Positions 51,225-58,716 of a stretch of 64,000 nt of DNA are shown here, piece after piece. Under the pieces are notes generated by a model. The model made no database searches. It was not told the origin of the DNA and was given only the letters and a program-made list of their open reading frames with translations. Each line of letters begins with the position of its first letter. Within the stretch, counting starts at the first letter, position 1. The position numbers were made by a program, and so were the translations under genes. Origin of the DNA: Dermatophilaceae bacterium Soc4.6 (GTDB taxonomy: Bacteria > Actinomycetota > Actinomycetes > Actinomycetales > Dermatophilaceae). The stretch is from NCBI GenBank assembly GCA_039889245.1, contig JAZGVH010000002.1, positions 3,472,001 through 3,536,000 of the forward strand. Reading direction: 5' to 3'.

Positions 51225-52229
51225 GTGAAACTCGTCGTCCAGGTGCCGTGCCTCAACGAGGAGGAGACCCTTCCCCTCGTGTTGCAGTCGATCCCCCGCG
51301 AGATCCCGGGGATCGACGAGATCGTCATCCTCGTCATCGACGACGGGTCGACCGACCGCACGGTCGAGGTCGCCCGGGCCCACGGGGTGACCGAGTTCGT
51401 GCAGCACGCCCGCAACCGGGGGCTGGGTCGGTCGTTCCACGACGGTGTGCAGCGGGCCCTCGAGATCGGCGCCGACATCGTGGTCAACACCGACGGCGAC
51501 AACCAGTACCCGCAGGAGCGGATCACCGACCTCGTGCAGCCGATCCTGCGGGGTGAGGCCGAGATCGTGATCGCCGACCGGCAGGTGCACCTCGTCGAGC
51601 ACTTCTCGAAGGGGAAGGTCGCGCTGCAGAAGCTGGGCAGCAGCGTCGTCAACCGCGCCGCCGGCACCGAGCTGCCGGATGCCGCGAGCGGCTTTCGTGC
51701 CTACTCGCGCGAGTCCCTCATGCTGCTGAACACGATCACCCGCTTCAGCTACTGCATGGAGACCATCATCCAGGCGGGGAACAAGAAGCTGCGCATTGCC
51801 AGCATCCCCGTGACGACCAACCCCAAGACGCGCGAGTCCCGGCTCTTCAAGTCGACGAAGGAGCACGTCGCCAAGTCCGGCATGGCGATCGTGCGGGCCT
51901 ACATCATGTACAAGCCCTACGCCATCTTCGGCGTCATCGCCCTCGTGTTCGGCGTGCTGGGGCTGACCCCCTTCGTGCGCTACGCCATCCTGACGCGCAC
52001 CGATGCAGGCGGCAACCACATCCAGTCCCTGCTCCTCGGTGTGGCCCTGCTCATGATCAGCTTCATGTCGGTGATGCTGGGGGTGGTCTCCGACCTGATC
52101 CGCACCAACCGGATGCTCATCGAGGACACGCTCGAGCACACGAAGAAGATGCGCTTCGGAGACGGCCAGGGCCAGCTGGTCGCCGAGCCGGCCGCTGTCG
52201 ACCTGGCGGTCCCCGTCCTCACGCGCTGA
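51225..52229 (+). CDS. Family 2 glycosyltransferase with two membrane helices (DPM1/GtrB-like)
   Basis: 334 residues. GT-A fold motifs: VQVPCLNEEETLPLVL, VIDDGSTDRT (about 41-50), NTDGDNQYP (DxD site) and DAASGFRAYSRES. Two transmembrane helices at about 226-245 and 266-290 follow, as in polyprenyl-phosphate sugar synthases. Probably makes a lipid-linked sugar used by the YfhO-like protein encoded just upstream. GTG start with AGAGG; a TATCGT box (51185-51190) within the end of the YfhO-like gene may provide an own promoter. Confidence 0.85.
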   Translation: MKLVVQVPCLNEEETLPLVLQSIPREIPGIDEIVILVIDDGSTDRTVEVARAHGVTEFVQHARNRGLGRSFHDGVQRALEIGADIVVNTDGDNQYPQERITDLVQPILRGEAEIVIADRQVHLVEHFSKGKVALQKLGSSVVNRAAGTELPDAASGFRAYSRESLMLLNTITRFSYCMETIIQAGNKKLRIASIPVTTNPKTRESRLFKSTKEHVAKSGMAIVRAYIMYKPYAIFGVIALVFGVLGLTPFVRYAILTRTDAGGNHIQSLLLGVALLMISFMSVMLGVVSDLIRTNRMLIEDTLEHTKKMRFGDGQGQLVAEPAAVDLAVPVLTR

Positions 52230-52239
52230 CGGCCCGCCG

Positions 52240-52284
52240 CACGACAAGACCCCCGACCCTCTGCGGGCTCGGGGGTCAGTCGTG
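52240..52284. terminator. Bidirectional terminator between glycosyltransferase and bL37 genes
   Basis: CACGAC-AA-GACCCCCGA (52240-52256) pairs with TCGGGGGTC-A-GTCGTG (52269-52284), two unpaired bases against one. Placed between convergent genes. Confidence 0.65.
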
Positions 52285-52290
52285 TCTGGC

Positions 52291-52365
52291 TCAGGCGTTG
52301 GGCTTGCGGCCGTGGTTGGCGGCGTTGCCCTTGCGCGAGCGCCGCTTGCGAGCACGCTTGCTCAT
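52291..52365 (-). CDS. 50S ribosomal protein bL37
   Basis: Only 24 codons, read leftward: begins MSKRARKRRSRKGNAANHG and ends in RKPNA. The size, the string of Arg/Lys, and the NHGRKPNA end match bL37, the small actinobacterial 50S protein seen in mycobacterial ribosome structures. A purine-rich GGGAG site is 7-10 nt upstream of the ATG. Genes of this size are usually missed by automated callers. Confidence 0.85.
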   Translation of the reverse strand: MSKRARKRRSRKGNAANHGRKPNA

Positions 52366-52714
52366 GGTGGCTCCCGTCGGTCGTGGTCGGGTGGATGGTC
52401 ACGAGCGGGGGGCTCGTCCTGGCTCAGTCTCCCACACGCGAGGCCGACGCTCGGCCCCCTGGAACTGGGCCGGAGGGGAGACCATACTCTGTCGGCGCAG
52501 GTCAAAAACCTCCCAAAGGGTCAGATACCTTCAATTCTTGGCAAAGTTTGCCGACTGAGAGGAGGTACCCGTCGTATCAAACCTCGCTCTCTGCGAGATT
52601 GAGCAGTGCAGTAGGTGGCCGCGGACGCGTGGCCCTTGGTCCAGACACGGTCCCGAAAACCTCGGCGCCGCCATGTCGTCGCGCCCCGAACGCGACACCA
52701 CGAGAGGTCATCCG
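52366..52714 (+). promoter_or_regulatory. Non-coding stretch with AT-rich, foldable leader before the Trp-repeat genes
   Basis: No supported gene in this 349-nt gap. 52501-52600 is far less GC-rich than the surroundings. It contains paired elements: GTCGGC (52491-52496) with GCCGAC (52550-52555), ACCTCC (52508-52513) with GGAGGT (52561-52566), the palindrome GGCAAAGTTTGCC (52540-52552) and the hairpin CTCGC-TCTCT-GCGAG (52583-52597). Some pairings exclude each other, so it may be a switching leader RNA or a set of operator sites. The promoter itself cannot be located with confidence. Confidence 0.45.
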
Positions 52715-52879
52715 ATGAAGTCGTTCACCAAGCTCTTCGAGTCCATGCTCACCACGCCCGCGATGCCGACCTGGGACAGAGCCGACGTCGCGGCCGCACC
52801 GGCGAGCCGCGCCGCCGACGCGCCGAACGGTGCCCGCCACGCGCCGGGCTGGGGCCCGCAGTCGGCCTGGAGCTGGTGA
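52715..52879 (+). CDS. Small Trp-repeat peptide A (one AWSW unit)
   Basis: 54 codons. N-terminal MKSFTKLFESMLTTPAMP is amphipathic, then an Ala/Arg/Asp-rich stretch, ending GWGPQSAWSW. No family recognised. The start is set by the module ACCACGAGAGGTC before the ATG, which recurs before peptides B and C. The stop codon is followed by CCGGCGAGACCCTCGGTC, a stretch also found after peptide B, so the three genes arose by tandem duplication. Could be a precursor with a C-terminal core, or a short bioactive peptide. Confidence 0.7.
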   Translation: MKSFTKLFESMLTTPAMPTWDRADVAAAPASRAADAPNGARHAPGWGPQSAWSW

Positions 52880-52930
52880 CCCCGGCGAGACCCTCGGTCC
52901 TAACCGGTCGCGCTCCCTCGCCGTCGCTCT

Positions 52931-52980
52931 GAAGTCCCCCCACAGCAGTCCCCCCGGAAGTCCCCCCCGAAGTCCCCCCT
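52931..52980 (+). repeat. C-rich tandem repeat between peptide genes A and B
   Basis: Four imperfect copies of (G)AAGTCCCCCC / CAGTCCCCCC, almost free of G. Untranslated, C-rich and unstructured, so it could be a Rho loading site or a site of length variation. Confidence 0.6.
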
Positions 52981-53010
52981 TCTGTTGAAGCACCACGAGA
53001 GGTCCTTGCC

Positions 53011-53160
53011 ATGAACATCGTCGCCACCACCCCGTCCTCCACCCCCCGCGCTGCCGCGGCTCCCGCGTCCGACCCCACCCTCACCGGCACCGAGGGCGCC
53101 TGGAGCTGGGGCCCGCAGAGCGCCTGGAGCTGGGGCCCGCAGTCCGCCTGGAGCTGGTGA
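53011..53160 (+). CDS. Small Trp-repeat peptide B (two AWSWGPQS units)
   Basis: 49 codons. N-terminal half is Thr/Ser/Pro/Ala-rich and unlike peptide A; the C-terminal half is AWSWGPQS twice plus AWSW. DNA repeats of 24 bp at 53098-53121 and 53122-53145, then a 12-bp partial copy. The junction GTEGAWSW resembles that of peptide C (DTDGAWSW), a possible cleavage or recognition point. Preceded by ACCACGAGAGGTC. Five tryptophans in 20 residues at the end, no Cys. Confidence 0.72.
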   Translation: MNIVATTPSSTPRAAAAPASDPTLTGTEGAWSWGPQSAWSWGPQSAWSW

Positions 53161-53252
53161 CCCGGCGAGACCCTCGGTCTCGCCCGCTCGCGCTCCGTCG
53201 CTGTCCCCCCTGCCGTCCCCTTCCCGCTGAACCACCACGAGAGGCCTTTACC

Positions 53253-53390
53253 ATGAACACCACCTCCACCACCACCCTCACCGACCGCGACACCGACACC
53301 GACGGTGCCTGGAGCTGGGGCCCGCAGTCGGCCTGGAGCTGGGGCCCGCAGTCCGCCTGGAGCTGGGGCCCGCAGTCCGCCTGGAGCTGA
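53253..53390 (+). CDS. Small Trp-repeat peptide C (three AWSWGPQS units)
   Basis: 45 codons. N-terminal ~19 residues are Thr/Asp-rich (MNTTSTTTLTDRDTDTDG), then three AWSWGPQS units (DNA copies 53307-53330, 53331-53354, 53355-53378) and AWS. Compared with A and B, the last Trp codon TGG has become TGA, so the peptide lacks the final Trp. The same ACCACGAGAGG module precedes the ATG. The TGA at 53388-53390 shares a base with an ATG (53390) that is in frame with the HD-GYP gene. Confidence 0.72.
   Translation: MNTTSTTTLTDRDTDTDGAWSWGPQSAWSWGPQSAWSWGPQSAWS
53307..53387 (+). repeat. 24-bp tandem coding repeats (3.4 copies)
   Basis: Unit GCCTGGAGCTGGGGCCCGCA followed by GTCS; copies start at 53307, 53331, 53355 and a 9-bp partial at 53379. 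The first differs from the others only in its last base. Near identity suggests recent expansion. Confidence 0.9.
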
Positions 53391-53425
53391 TGACCCGCGC
53401 AGGGGCGTGCGACTACCGTGGGGTC

Positions 53426-54835
53426 ATGTCCCATGCGGTCCCCGCACCCCGCAGGTCGCCCCGGCTGGTCGCCTACATCACCGCGACCTCCGTCCTGGCG
53501 CTCGTGGGGTTCGTGCTCGCGTGGTGGCTGGCGCCGGCGCCGACCAACCTCGTCGCCCTCGTCGCCCTCACGGGCCTCGGTCTGCTCAGTGAGTTCCTCA
53601 AGGAGAGGGACGTCGGCGCGCGGATCCAGTTCTCCAACCTCAGCATCATCGTCCTCGCGGCCATCCCCCTGGTCGGCCCCGTCGGAGCGGCTGTCGTTGG
53701 AGCCGTGACCTTCGCGGTCAACCCGCGGCCCACCCCGCTGATCCGCCGGTACTTCAACTCCGTCGCGTTCCTCGTCCTGGGCACTCTCGGAGGCAGCGTC
53801 TACCTCCTGGTGGGGGGGGCTCGCGACCTGAACTCGGTCACCGGAGCCCAGTCCCTGGTGTTGAGCGTGGCACTGCCCCTGCTCCTGGCCGACGTCACGC
53901 AGATGGTCGGGAACGCCGTGCTCATCGCCGGCATCATGAACGCCGACATCCGACGGCCCTTCCGCGTCACCTTCCTCGGCATGGTGGGCACCTCAGGCCC
54001 GGCCTACCTCGGCTACGGCGTCGTCGGCTTCCTCCTCGTGGTGCTGTGGGTGCCCGCCGGCGTCGGTCCCTTCAGCGCCGTCCTCATCCTCGCGCCCCTC
54101 TTCGTCGCCCGTTGGGCGTTCGTGCAGTACGGCGACGAGGTGCGGGCCCACGAGAGCGCGCTGTCGGCGCTCGTCACAGCGGTCGAGACCAAGGACCCGC
54201 ACTCGGTGGGCCACAGCGCGAGGCTGGCCGGCCTCGTGGAGTGGTTCGTCGAGCCCCTGGGGCTGTCCGTGCAGGAGGTCGGCGCCCTGCGCTTCGCTGC
54301 AATGCTCCACGACGTCGGCAAGGTGGGCCTCCCGACCCGCATCGTCCGAGGCGAGGGAGACCAGACCAGGGCCGATCTGATGGTTCTGGCCCGGCACAGC
54401 GAGAGCGGGGTCGACCTGCTCCGAGGGGTGACGTTCCTCGAGGACTCGCTCGACGGCATCCGCCACCATCACGAGCGATGGGACGGGCGCGGATACCCCG
54501 ACGGTCTGGCCGGGGGCGATATCCCCCTGATCAGCCGGATCATCGCGGTGGCCGACGGCTTCGACTCCCTGACCGTGCGCCGGCCCGGCCGGGACGGCCT
54601 CGGCGTGCGTGACGCGCTGCTCGAACTGCGGGCGCGCTCCGAGACCCAGTTCGACCCCGCGATCGTCGATGCCCTCGCCCGGGTTCTGGAACGGCGCACC
54701 TGGGAGGCGGGGGTCGTCGAGATGGAGGACCCACCCGCGAGGGCGGCCTACTTCGACCACGACGACCCGGCGGCCTCCGACCTCTACGCCCGGCTGGTCG
54801 CCGACGTCAGGCCGTCGATCGGGCTGTTGCCGTGA
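53426..54835 (+). CDS. Membrane HD-GYP domain phosphodiesterase-like protein
   Basis: 469 residues. Six or seven transmembrane helices (about 12-215), then an HD-GYP domain with full motif set: GHSARLA, MLHDVGKVGLP, ARHSESG, IRHHHERWDGRGYPDGL and SRIIAVADGFDSL. Such domains hydrolyse cyclic di-GMP or related cyclic dinucleotides. The ATG at 53426 is 6 nt after TACCGT (53414-53419), so it may be leaderless; alternatively translation begins at ATG 53390, overlapping the stop of peptide C, adding 12 residues. Its stop overlaps the second HD-GYP gene. Confidence 0.85.
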   Translation: MSHAVPAPRRSPRLVAYITATSVLALVGFVLAWWLAPAPTNLVALVALTGLGLLSEFLKERDVGARIQFSNLSIIVLAAIPLVGPVGAAVVGAVTFAVNPRPTPLIRRYFNSVAFLVLGTLGGSVYLLVGGARDLNSVTGAQSLVLSVALPLLLADVTQMVGNAVLIAGIMNADIRRPFRVTFLGMVGTSGPAYLGYGVVGFLLVVLWVPAGVGPFSAVLILAPLFVARWAFVQYGDEVRAHESALSALVTAVETKDPHSVGHSARLAGLVEWFVEPLGLSVQEVGALRFAAMLHDVGKVGLPTRIVRGEGDQTRADLMVLARHSESGVDLLRGVTFLEDSLDGIRHHHERWDGRGYPDGLAGGDIPLISRIIAVADGFDSLTVRRPGRDGLGVRDALLELRARSETQFDPAIVDALARVLERRTWEAGVVEMEDPPARAAYFDHDDPAASDLYARLVADVRPSIGLLP

Positions 54836-56220
54836 CCCGGCTCAGGCTGGTGGTGCGGCGTCGGCGGGGGATGCTCGTCATCGGCTTCGCGACCGCGCTC
54901 GGCCTGCTCTGCCTCGCCCGCACCGTCGCCGCCACCGTGGGGTGGACCGGTGGCTCCGGGACGGGTATCCGCGGCGCGCGCGAGGTGCTCGTGCTCGGGG
55001 TGTTCCTGGTCACCATCGCCGTGGGGGAGCTCAACCGGATCACGCTCCCGGGGTCTCGGGAGAGCGCCCCGATGTCGGTGGCTGCAGCCTACGCGCTGGC
55101 GATGACCGCCGAGGTCGACAGCCAGGCGGTGCACTTCGACGCGAGCACCACCATCGCCACCACTGCGGTGGCCATGGCCCTGCCGCTGCTGGTGACCGCC
55201 GTGGTCAAGCGACCCCGGCACCACCAAGAGGTGGCCGCCCGACTCCTCGGGGCCGCGGCCGCCGCCGTCATCTACCGCACGGTGCCGCTCGTCGGCGGTG
55301 CACCCCTGGTCGTCGCCCAGTCGGGGTGGGGGGATCAGCGGTGGCTGACCGCCGTCGCAATGGTGGTCGTCTCGGCGCTTGCCCTCGTCGCCGAGAGCCT
55401 GGTGTCGGCGACCCTGGCTGCTGGGGACGGTCACGTGCCCTGGCGGGTCGCGGTGCTCGACGAGCTGCGGCAGATGCTCGGTCTCAGCACGGCGCTCGCC
55501 GCTTCGGGCGCCCTCATCGCGCTGGCGGAGCCCGCGCTCGGGGTGATCGCCGTCCCGGTGTTCCTCATCCCGCTCGTCCTGACCCAGTGGTCGATCCGCC
55601 GCTACGCCGGCATCCGCGAGACCTACACCCAGACGATCCGCACCCTGTCGCGACTGACCGAGGTCGGCGGCTACACCCCCGCAGACCACCCGGCCCGCGT
55701 CGCGCGGCTCAGCATCGGGATCGGTCGCGTGCTCGGTGTCCCCTCGCGTGAGGTGGTCACGCTGGAGTATGCCGCGCTGCTGCACGACATCGGTCAGCTC
55801 GCCCTGCGGGTGCCGATCCCCGGTGGCGCCACGATGCTCGCGGCCCCCGCCGACCAGGACCGCATCGCCGTGGACTCCGCCCAGATCGTGCAGCGCACAG
55901 GGGTGCTCGACGAGGTGGCCGCCATCCTCGAGCTGCAGGCCCGGCCCTACCGGCACGTCCGCGAGCTGGGGGAGAAGATCCCCCTGGCGGCCCGGATCAT
56001 CAAGGTGGCCAACGCCTACGACGATCTCGCGGGGGACGAGCCGACCCCCGCCAGCCGCGACACCGCCATCGAGCGCATCCAGCTCGGGTTGGGCTACGAG
56101 TACGACCCCGTGGTGGTCGACGCGCTGCAGCGGGTGCTCATCCTGCGCAGGGGCGAGGGAGTCCGGGACCCGCAGGGGTTCGACGGTGGAGCCGACGTCG
56201 CGGAGACGTCACTGCGATGA
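54832..56220 (+). CDS. Membrane HD-domain protein, degenerate HD-GYP
   Basis: 462 residues, GTG start overlapping the previous stop (GTGA). Similar layout to its neighbour: transmembrane N-terminal half (MLVIGFATALGLLCLA onward, about seven helices), then an HD domain. ADHPARVARL, LLHDIGQLAL and ARIIKVANAYDDL keep the first His, the HD pair and the late Asp, but the third His and the HH-x-GYP motif are replaced by IVQRTG and LQARPYRHVREL. It probably binds metal poorly or has a regulatory role, perhaps with the intact paralogue. Confidence 0.82.
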   Translation: MTRLRLVVRRRRGMLVIGFATALGLLCLARTVAATVGWTGGSGTGIRGAREVLVLGVFLVTIAVGELNRITLPGSRESAPMSVAAAYALAMTAEVDSQAVHFDASTTIATTAVAMALPLLVTAVVKRPRHHQEVAARLLGAAAAAVIYRTVPLVGGAPLVVAQSGWGDQRWLTAVAMVVVSALALVAESLVSATLAAGDGHVPWRVAVLDELRQMLGLSTALAASGALIALAEPALGVIAVPVFLIPLVLTQWSIRRYAGIRETYTQTIRTLSRLTEVGGYTPADHPARVARLSIGIGRVLGVPSREVVTLEYAALLHDIGQLALRVPIPGGATMLAAPADQDRIAVDSAQIVQRTGVLDEVAAILELQARPYRHVRELGEKIPLAARIIKVANAYDDLAGDEPTPASRDTAIERIQLGLGYEYDPVVVDALQRVLILRRGEGVRDPQGFDGGADVAETSLR

Positions 56221-56222
56221 CC

Positions 56223-56254
56223 GTGGGCGGCACCCCGCGAGGGGTACCGCCCAC
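56223..56254. terminator. Bidirectional terminator between HD-domain and sodN genes
   Basis: GTGGGCGG-C-ACCCC (56223-56236) with GGGGT-A-CCGCCCAC (56241-56254), 13 pairs with one mismatch and a GCGA loop; between convergent genes. Confidence 0.65.
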
Positions 56255-56276
56255 CGGCGCGCAGAGGAACTCGGCG

Positions 56277-56693
56277 TCAGGCCGCCTTCTTAGTCTCCCA
56301 GAAGATGTCGGCGATCTCGTCGATCTTCGCCAGCAGCTGGTCGGCGACCGCGACGTCCCACGAGGCCTTGGTGCCACCGGCACCGGCGAGCTTGGTCGCC
56401 TCGTTGAACAGCTCGTGCAGCTGCGGGTACTTCTCGAAGTGGGGGGGCTTGAAGTAGTCGGTCCACAGCACCCAGAGGTGGTGCTTGACCAGGTCGGAGC
56501 GCTCTTCCTTGATGGTGCGCGCACGCGCCACGAAGTCGGCCGCGTCGTTGCCCTGGACCTTCTCCATACAGGCCTTGACCGACTGCGCCTCCAGCTTGGC
56601 CTGGGCGGGGTCATAGATGCCACAGGGGAGGTCGCAGTGGGCGCTGACCTCGATCGTGGGGGCGAACAGGCGGGTCAGGAGTCGAGCTGTCAT
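56277..56693 (-). CDS. sodN: Nickel-containing superoxide dismutase precursor SodN
   Basis: 138 residues. An 18-residue pro-sequence (MTARLLTRLFAPTIEVSA) precedes HCDLPCGIYDP, the nickel hook: after cleavage His1, Cys2 and Cys6 bind Ni. The rest is the four-helix bundle with WVLWTDYFKPPHFEKYP. Converts superoxide to H2O2 and O2 in the cytoplasm. The processing peptidase gene lies 113 nt upstream on the same strand. TAGGTT in that gap is a possible -10; a Nur operator was not found. Confidence 0.95.
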   Translation of the reverse strand: MTARLLTRLFAPTIEVSAHCDLPCGIYDPAQAKLEAQSVKACMEKVQGNDAADFVARARTIKEERSDLVKHHLWVLWTDYFKPPHFEKYPQLHELFNEATKLAGAGGTKASWDVAVADQLLAKIDEIADIFWETKKAA

Positions 56694-56806
56694 CGCGTGA
56701 TCCCTTTCGTCGGTGGGCAGCGGGGTGTCGTCGCTGCTTGACTCAACCTACCCCCGCACCCGGGAGCCGACATCCCGCAGGGGGCACCGGCGCCGACGGT
56801 GGGCCC

Positions 56807-57169
56807 TCAGCCGGGCCGCCGCGCCATCCAGCGCCCGAGCGGGCCGGGGAGGCGCGGGAGCCGGCAGACGACGAGACCGAGCACCCCGGCCTCGGGGACC
56901 GCCCCCACCAACCACGAGTCGACACCCTCGGCGGGGTTGTCGCGCTCCACCCACCAGCCCGCGCCGCCGGGCGCTCGGTGGGTGACACGCTTGACGGCGG
57001 GAGGCCGCGGGCCCGACTCCCCGTCCGGCAACCTCACGATCGCGAGCCGACCCCGCAGAGCGCGGACGCCGTAGGCGACCAGCAGGCGGTCTCCCTCGTG
57101 CAGCGTCGGCTCCATCGAGCGACCGTGCACCACGGCGACACCGACCCTGGGCCATCCCATGCGACCCAT
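56807..57169 (-). CDS. sodX: S26-family peptidase, nickel SOD maturation protease
   Basis: 120 residues. Signal-peptidase-like Ser/Lys dyad: Ser in VVHGRSMEPTLHEGDRLLV (about residue 19) and Lys in PAVKRVTHR; ends without the large periplasmic insertion of type I signal peptidase. Small S26 peptidases of this kind remove the SodN pro-sequence. Start uncertain: ATG 57169 (MGRMGWPRVGVAVV) is used, ATG 57160 is close behind. Upstream of sodN on the same strand, a reversed order compared with Streptomyces. Confidence 0.85.
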   Translation of the reverse strand: MGRMGWPRVGVAVVHGRSMEPTLHEGDRLLVAYGVRALRGRLAIVRLPDGESGPRPPAVKRVTHRAPGGAGWWVERDNPAEGVDSWLVGAVPEAGVLGLVVCRLPRLPGPLGRWMARRPG

Positions 57170-57432
57170 TCTGCTCACCCCGGGGGTGGCGGACGCGACC
57201 CGGGTCACATCGTGCTCGGATCGATGGCGCCGAACGGCTGAGGCATGGCACGATGAGGACAGGATCACCGGGCCCACCAGCTCCGGGCGTCCGTCACCAG
57301 CGTTGTAGTGGCCACCACCTCGGCCTGCGAATGCAGACATCCATGCGTGTGCCGCTCCGCCCCGGCGTCGTCCTCGTCGCCTGCCTCGAGCCTCCTCGAG
57401 ATCCCTCTCTCGACCCGGAAGGGTTCCCCGTC

Positions 57433-58653
57433 ATGACCTCCACCACCACCACGGACCCGACGACCGCCGATCCGTCGGTTGACGCGACTCACGACTCGAC
57501 GAAGGGCGTCGGTGGCGCGTTCTTCGACCCCAACGACCCGGTCTTCCGGGCGCACATCGGTGGCAAGCTCGCCACGGCGGCCACGCACCCGCTGCGCGAC
57601 GCGGCCGACCTCGCTCTGCTGTACACCCCGGGGGTGGCCCGCGTCTGCCAGGCCATCGCGGTCGACCCCAAGCTCGCGGCGACCTACACGACACGGCGCA
57701 ACACCGTCGCGGTGATCAGCGACGGCACCGCGGTGCTGGGCCTCGGCGATATCGGCCCCCTCGCGGCGCTGCCGGTGATGGAGGGCAAGGCGGTGCTCTT
57801 CAAGCACTTCGCCGACGTCGACGCCGTGCCGCTGTGCATGGAGACGGGCACCGTGGACGAGCTCGTCGAGGCCATCGCCCGCGTCGCCCCGACGTATGGC
57901 GGCATCAACCTCGAGGACATCTCCGCCCCCCGCTGCTTCGAGATCGAGGCCCGGCTCAAGGCCCGCCTCGACATCCCGGTCTTCCATGACGACCAGCACG
58001 GCACCGCCATCGTCACCCTGGCTGCCCTGATCAACGGCGCCAAGGTGCTGGGTCGCCGTCTAGACGGCCTACGGGTCGTGGTGTCGGGCGCCGGCGCCGC
58101 CGGGGTGGCAGTGACCAAGATCCTGCTCCTCGCCGGTGTGCCCGACGTCGTCGTGGTCGACAGCCGGGGCACGCTGCACAGCGGTCGGGAGGGGCTGCCC
58201 AGCCACAAGACCGACCTCGTCGCCCTCACCAACCCGCGCGACGTCCAAGGTGGCCTGGCCGAGGCCCTCGACGGAGCCGACGTCTTCGTCGGGGTCTCCG
58301 GAGGGACGGTCCCCGAGACGGCGCTCGCCGGCATGTCGCCCGACGCCATGATCTTCGCGCTGGCCAACCCCGACCCCGAGGTGCACCCCGACGTGGCGCA
58401 CCGCTACGCCCGGATCGTCGCCACCGGCCGCTCCGACTTCCCCAACCAGATCAACAACGTGCTCGCCTTCCCCGGCATCTTCCGCGGGGCCCTCGACTCG
58501 GGGGCCACGGCGATCACCGAGGACATGAAGCTCGCGGCGGCCCACGCCATCGCCGGGCTCGTCGAGCGACCGACGGCCGACACGATCGTGCCGAGCGTCT
58601 TCGATCCTCGTGTCGCGCCCGCGGTCGCTGCAGCGGTCACCTCCGCCGTCTGA
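57433..58653 (+). CDS. Malic enzyme (NAD(P)-dependent, decarboxylating)
   Basis: 406 residues. [13 protein letters not shown] (substrate site), [51 protein letters not shown] (metal site) and [20 protein letters not shown] (dinucleotide fold). Short bacterial form without the phosphotransacetylase domain; acts on malate to give pyruvate and CO2. The coenzyme cannot be told with certainty. ATG 57433 is used with GGAAGGG upstream; an in-frame ATG at 57343 would add 30 residues of unlikely sequence. Divergent from sodX. Confidence 0.93.
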   Translation: MTSTTTTDPTTADPSVDATHDSTKGVGGAFFDPNDPVFRAHIGGKLATAATHPLRDAADLALLYTPGVARVCQAIAVDPKLAATYTTRRNTVAVISDGTAVLGLGDIGPLAALPVMEGKAVLFKHFADVDAVPLCMETGTVDELVEAIARVAPTYGGINLEDISAPRCFEIEARLKARLDIPVFHDDQHGTAIVTLAALINGAKVLGRRLDGLRVVVSGAGAAGVAVTKILLLAGVPDVVVVDSRGTLHSGREGLPSHKTDLVALTNPRDVQGGLAEALDGADVFVGVSGGTVPETALAGMSPDAMIFALANPDPEVHPDVAHRYARIVATGRSDFPNQINNVLAFPGIFRGALDSGATAITEDMKLAAAHAIAGLVERPTADTIVPSVFDPRVAPAVAAAVTSAV

Positions 58654-58716
58654 CTCGCAGCCCCCAGCGCTGCGTCAAGTCGCGTGGGGTGGGGTGGGGG
58701 TCGGTAGGGTCGGAGG

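Noticed and set aside
52673-52714. Upstream ATG at 52673 as the start of peptide A
   Set aside because: No ribosome site before it, while ATG 52715 has the same module as peptides B and C.
53098-53387. CRISPR-like repeats
   Set aside because: The 24-bp units are contiguous with no spacers, in frame and code for AWSWGPQS; no cas genes are near.
56694-56806. Nur (nickel) operator before sodN
   Set aside because: No TTGCAA-type inverted repeat was found; only a short TTGAGTCAA palindrome is present.
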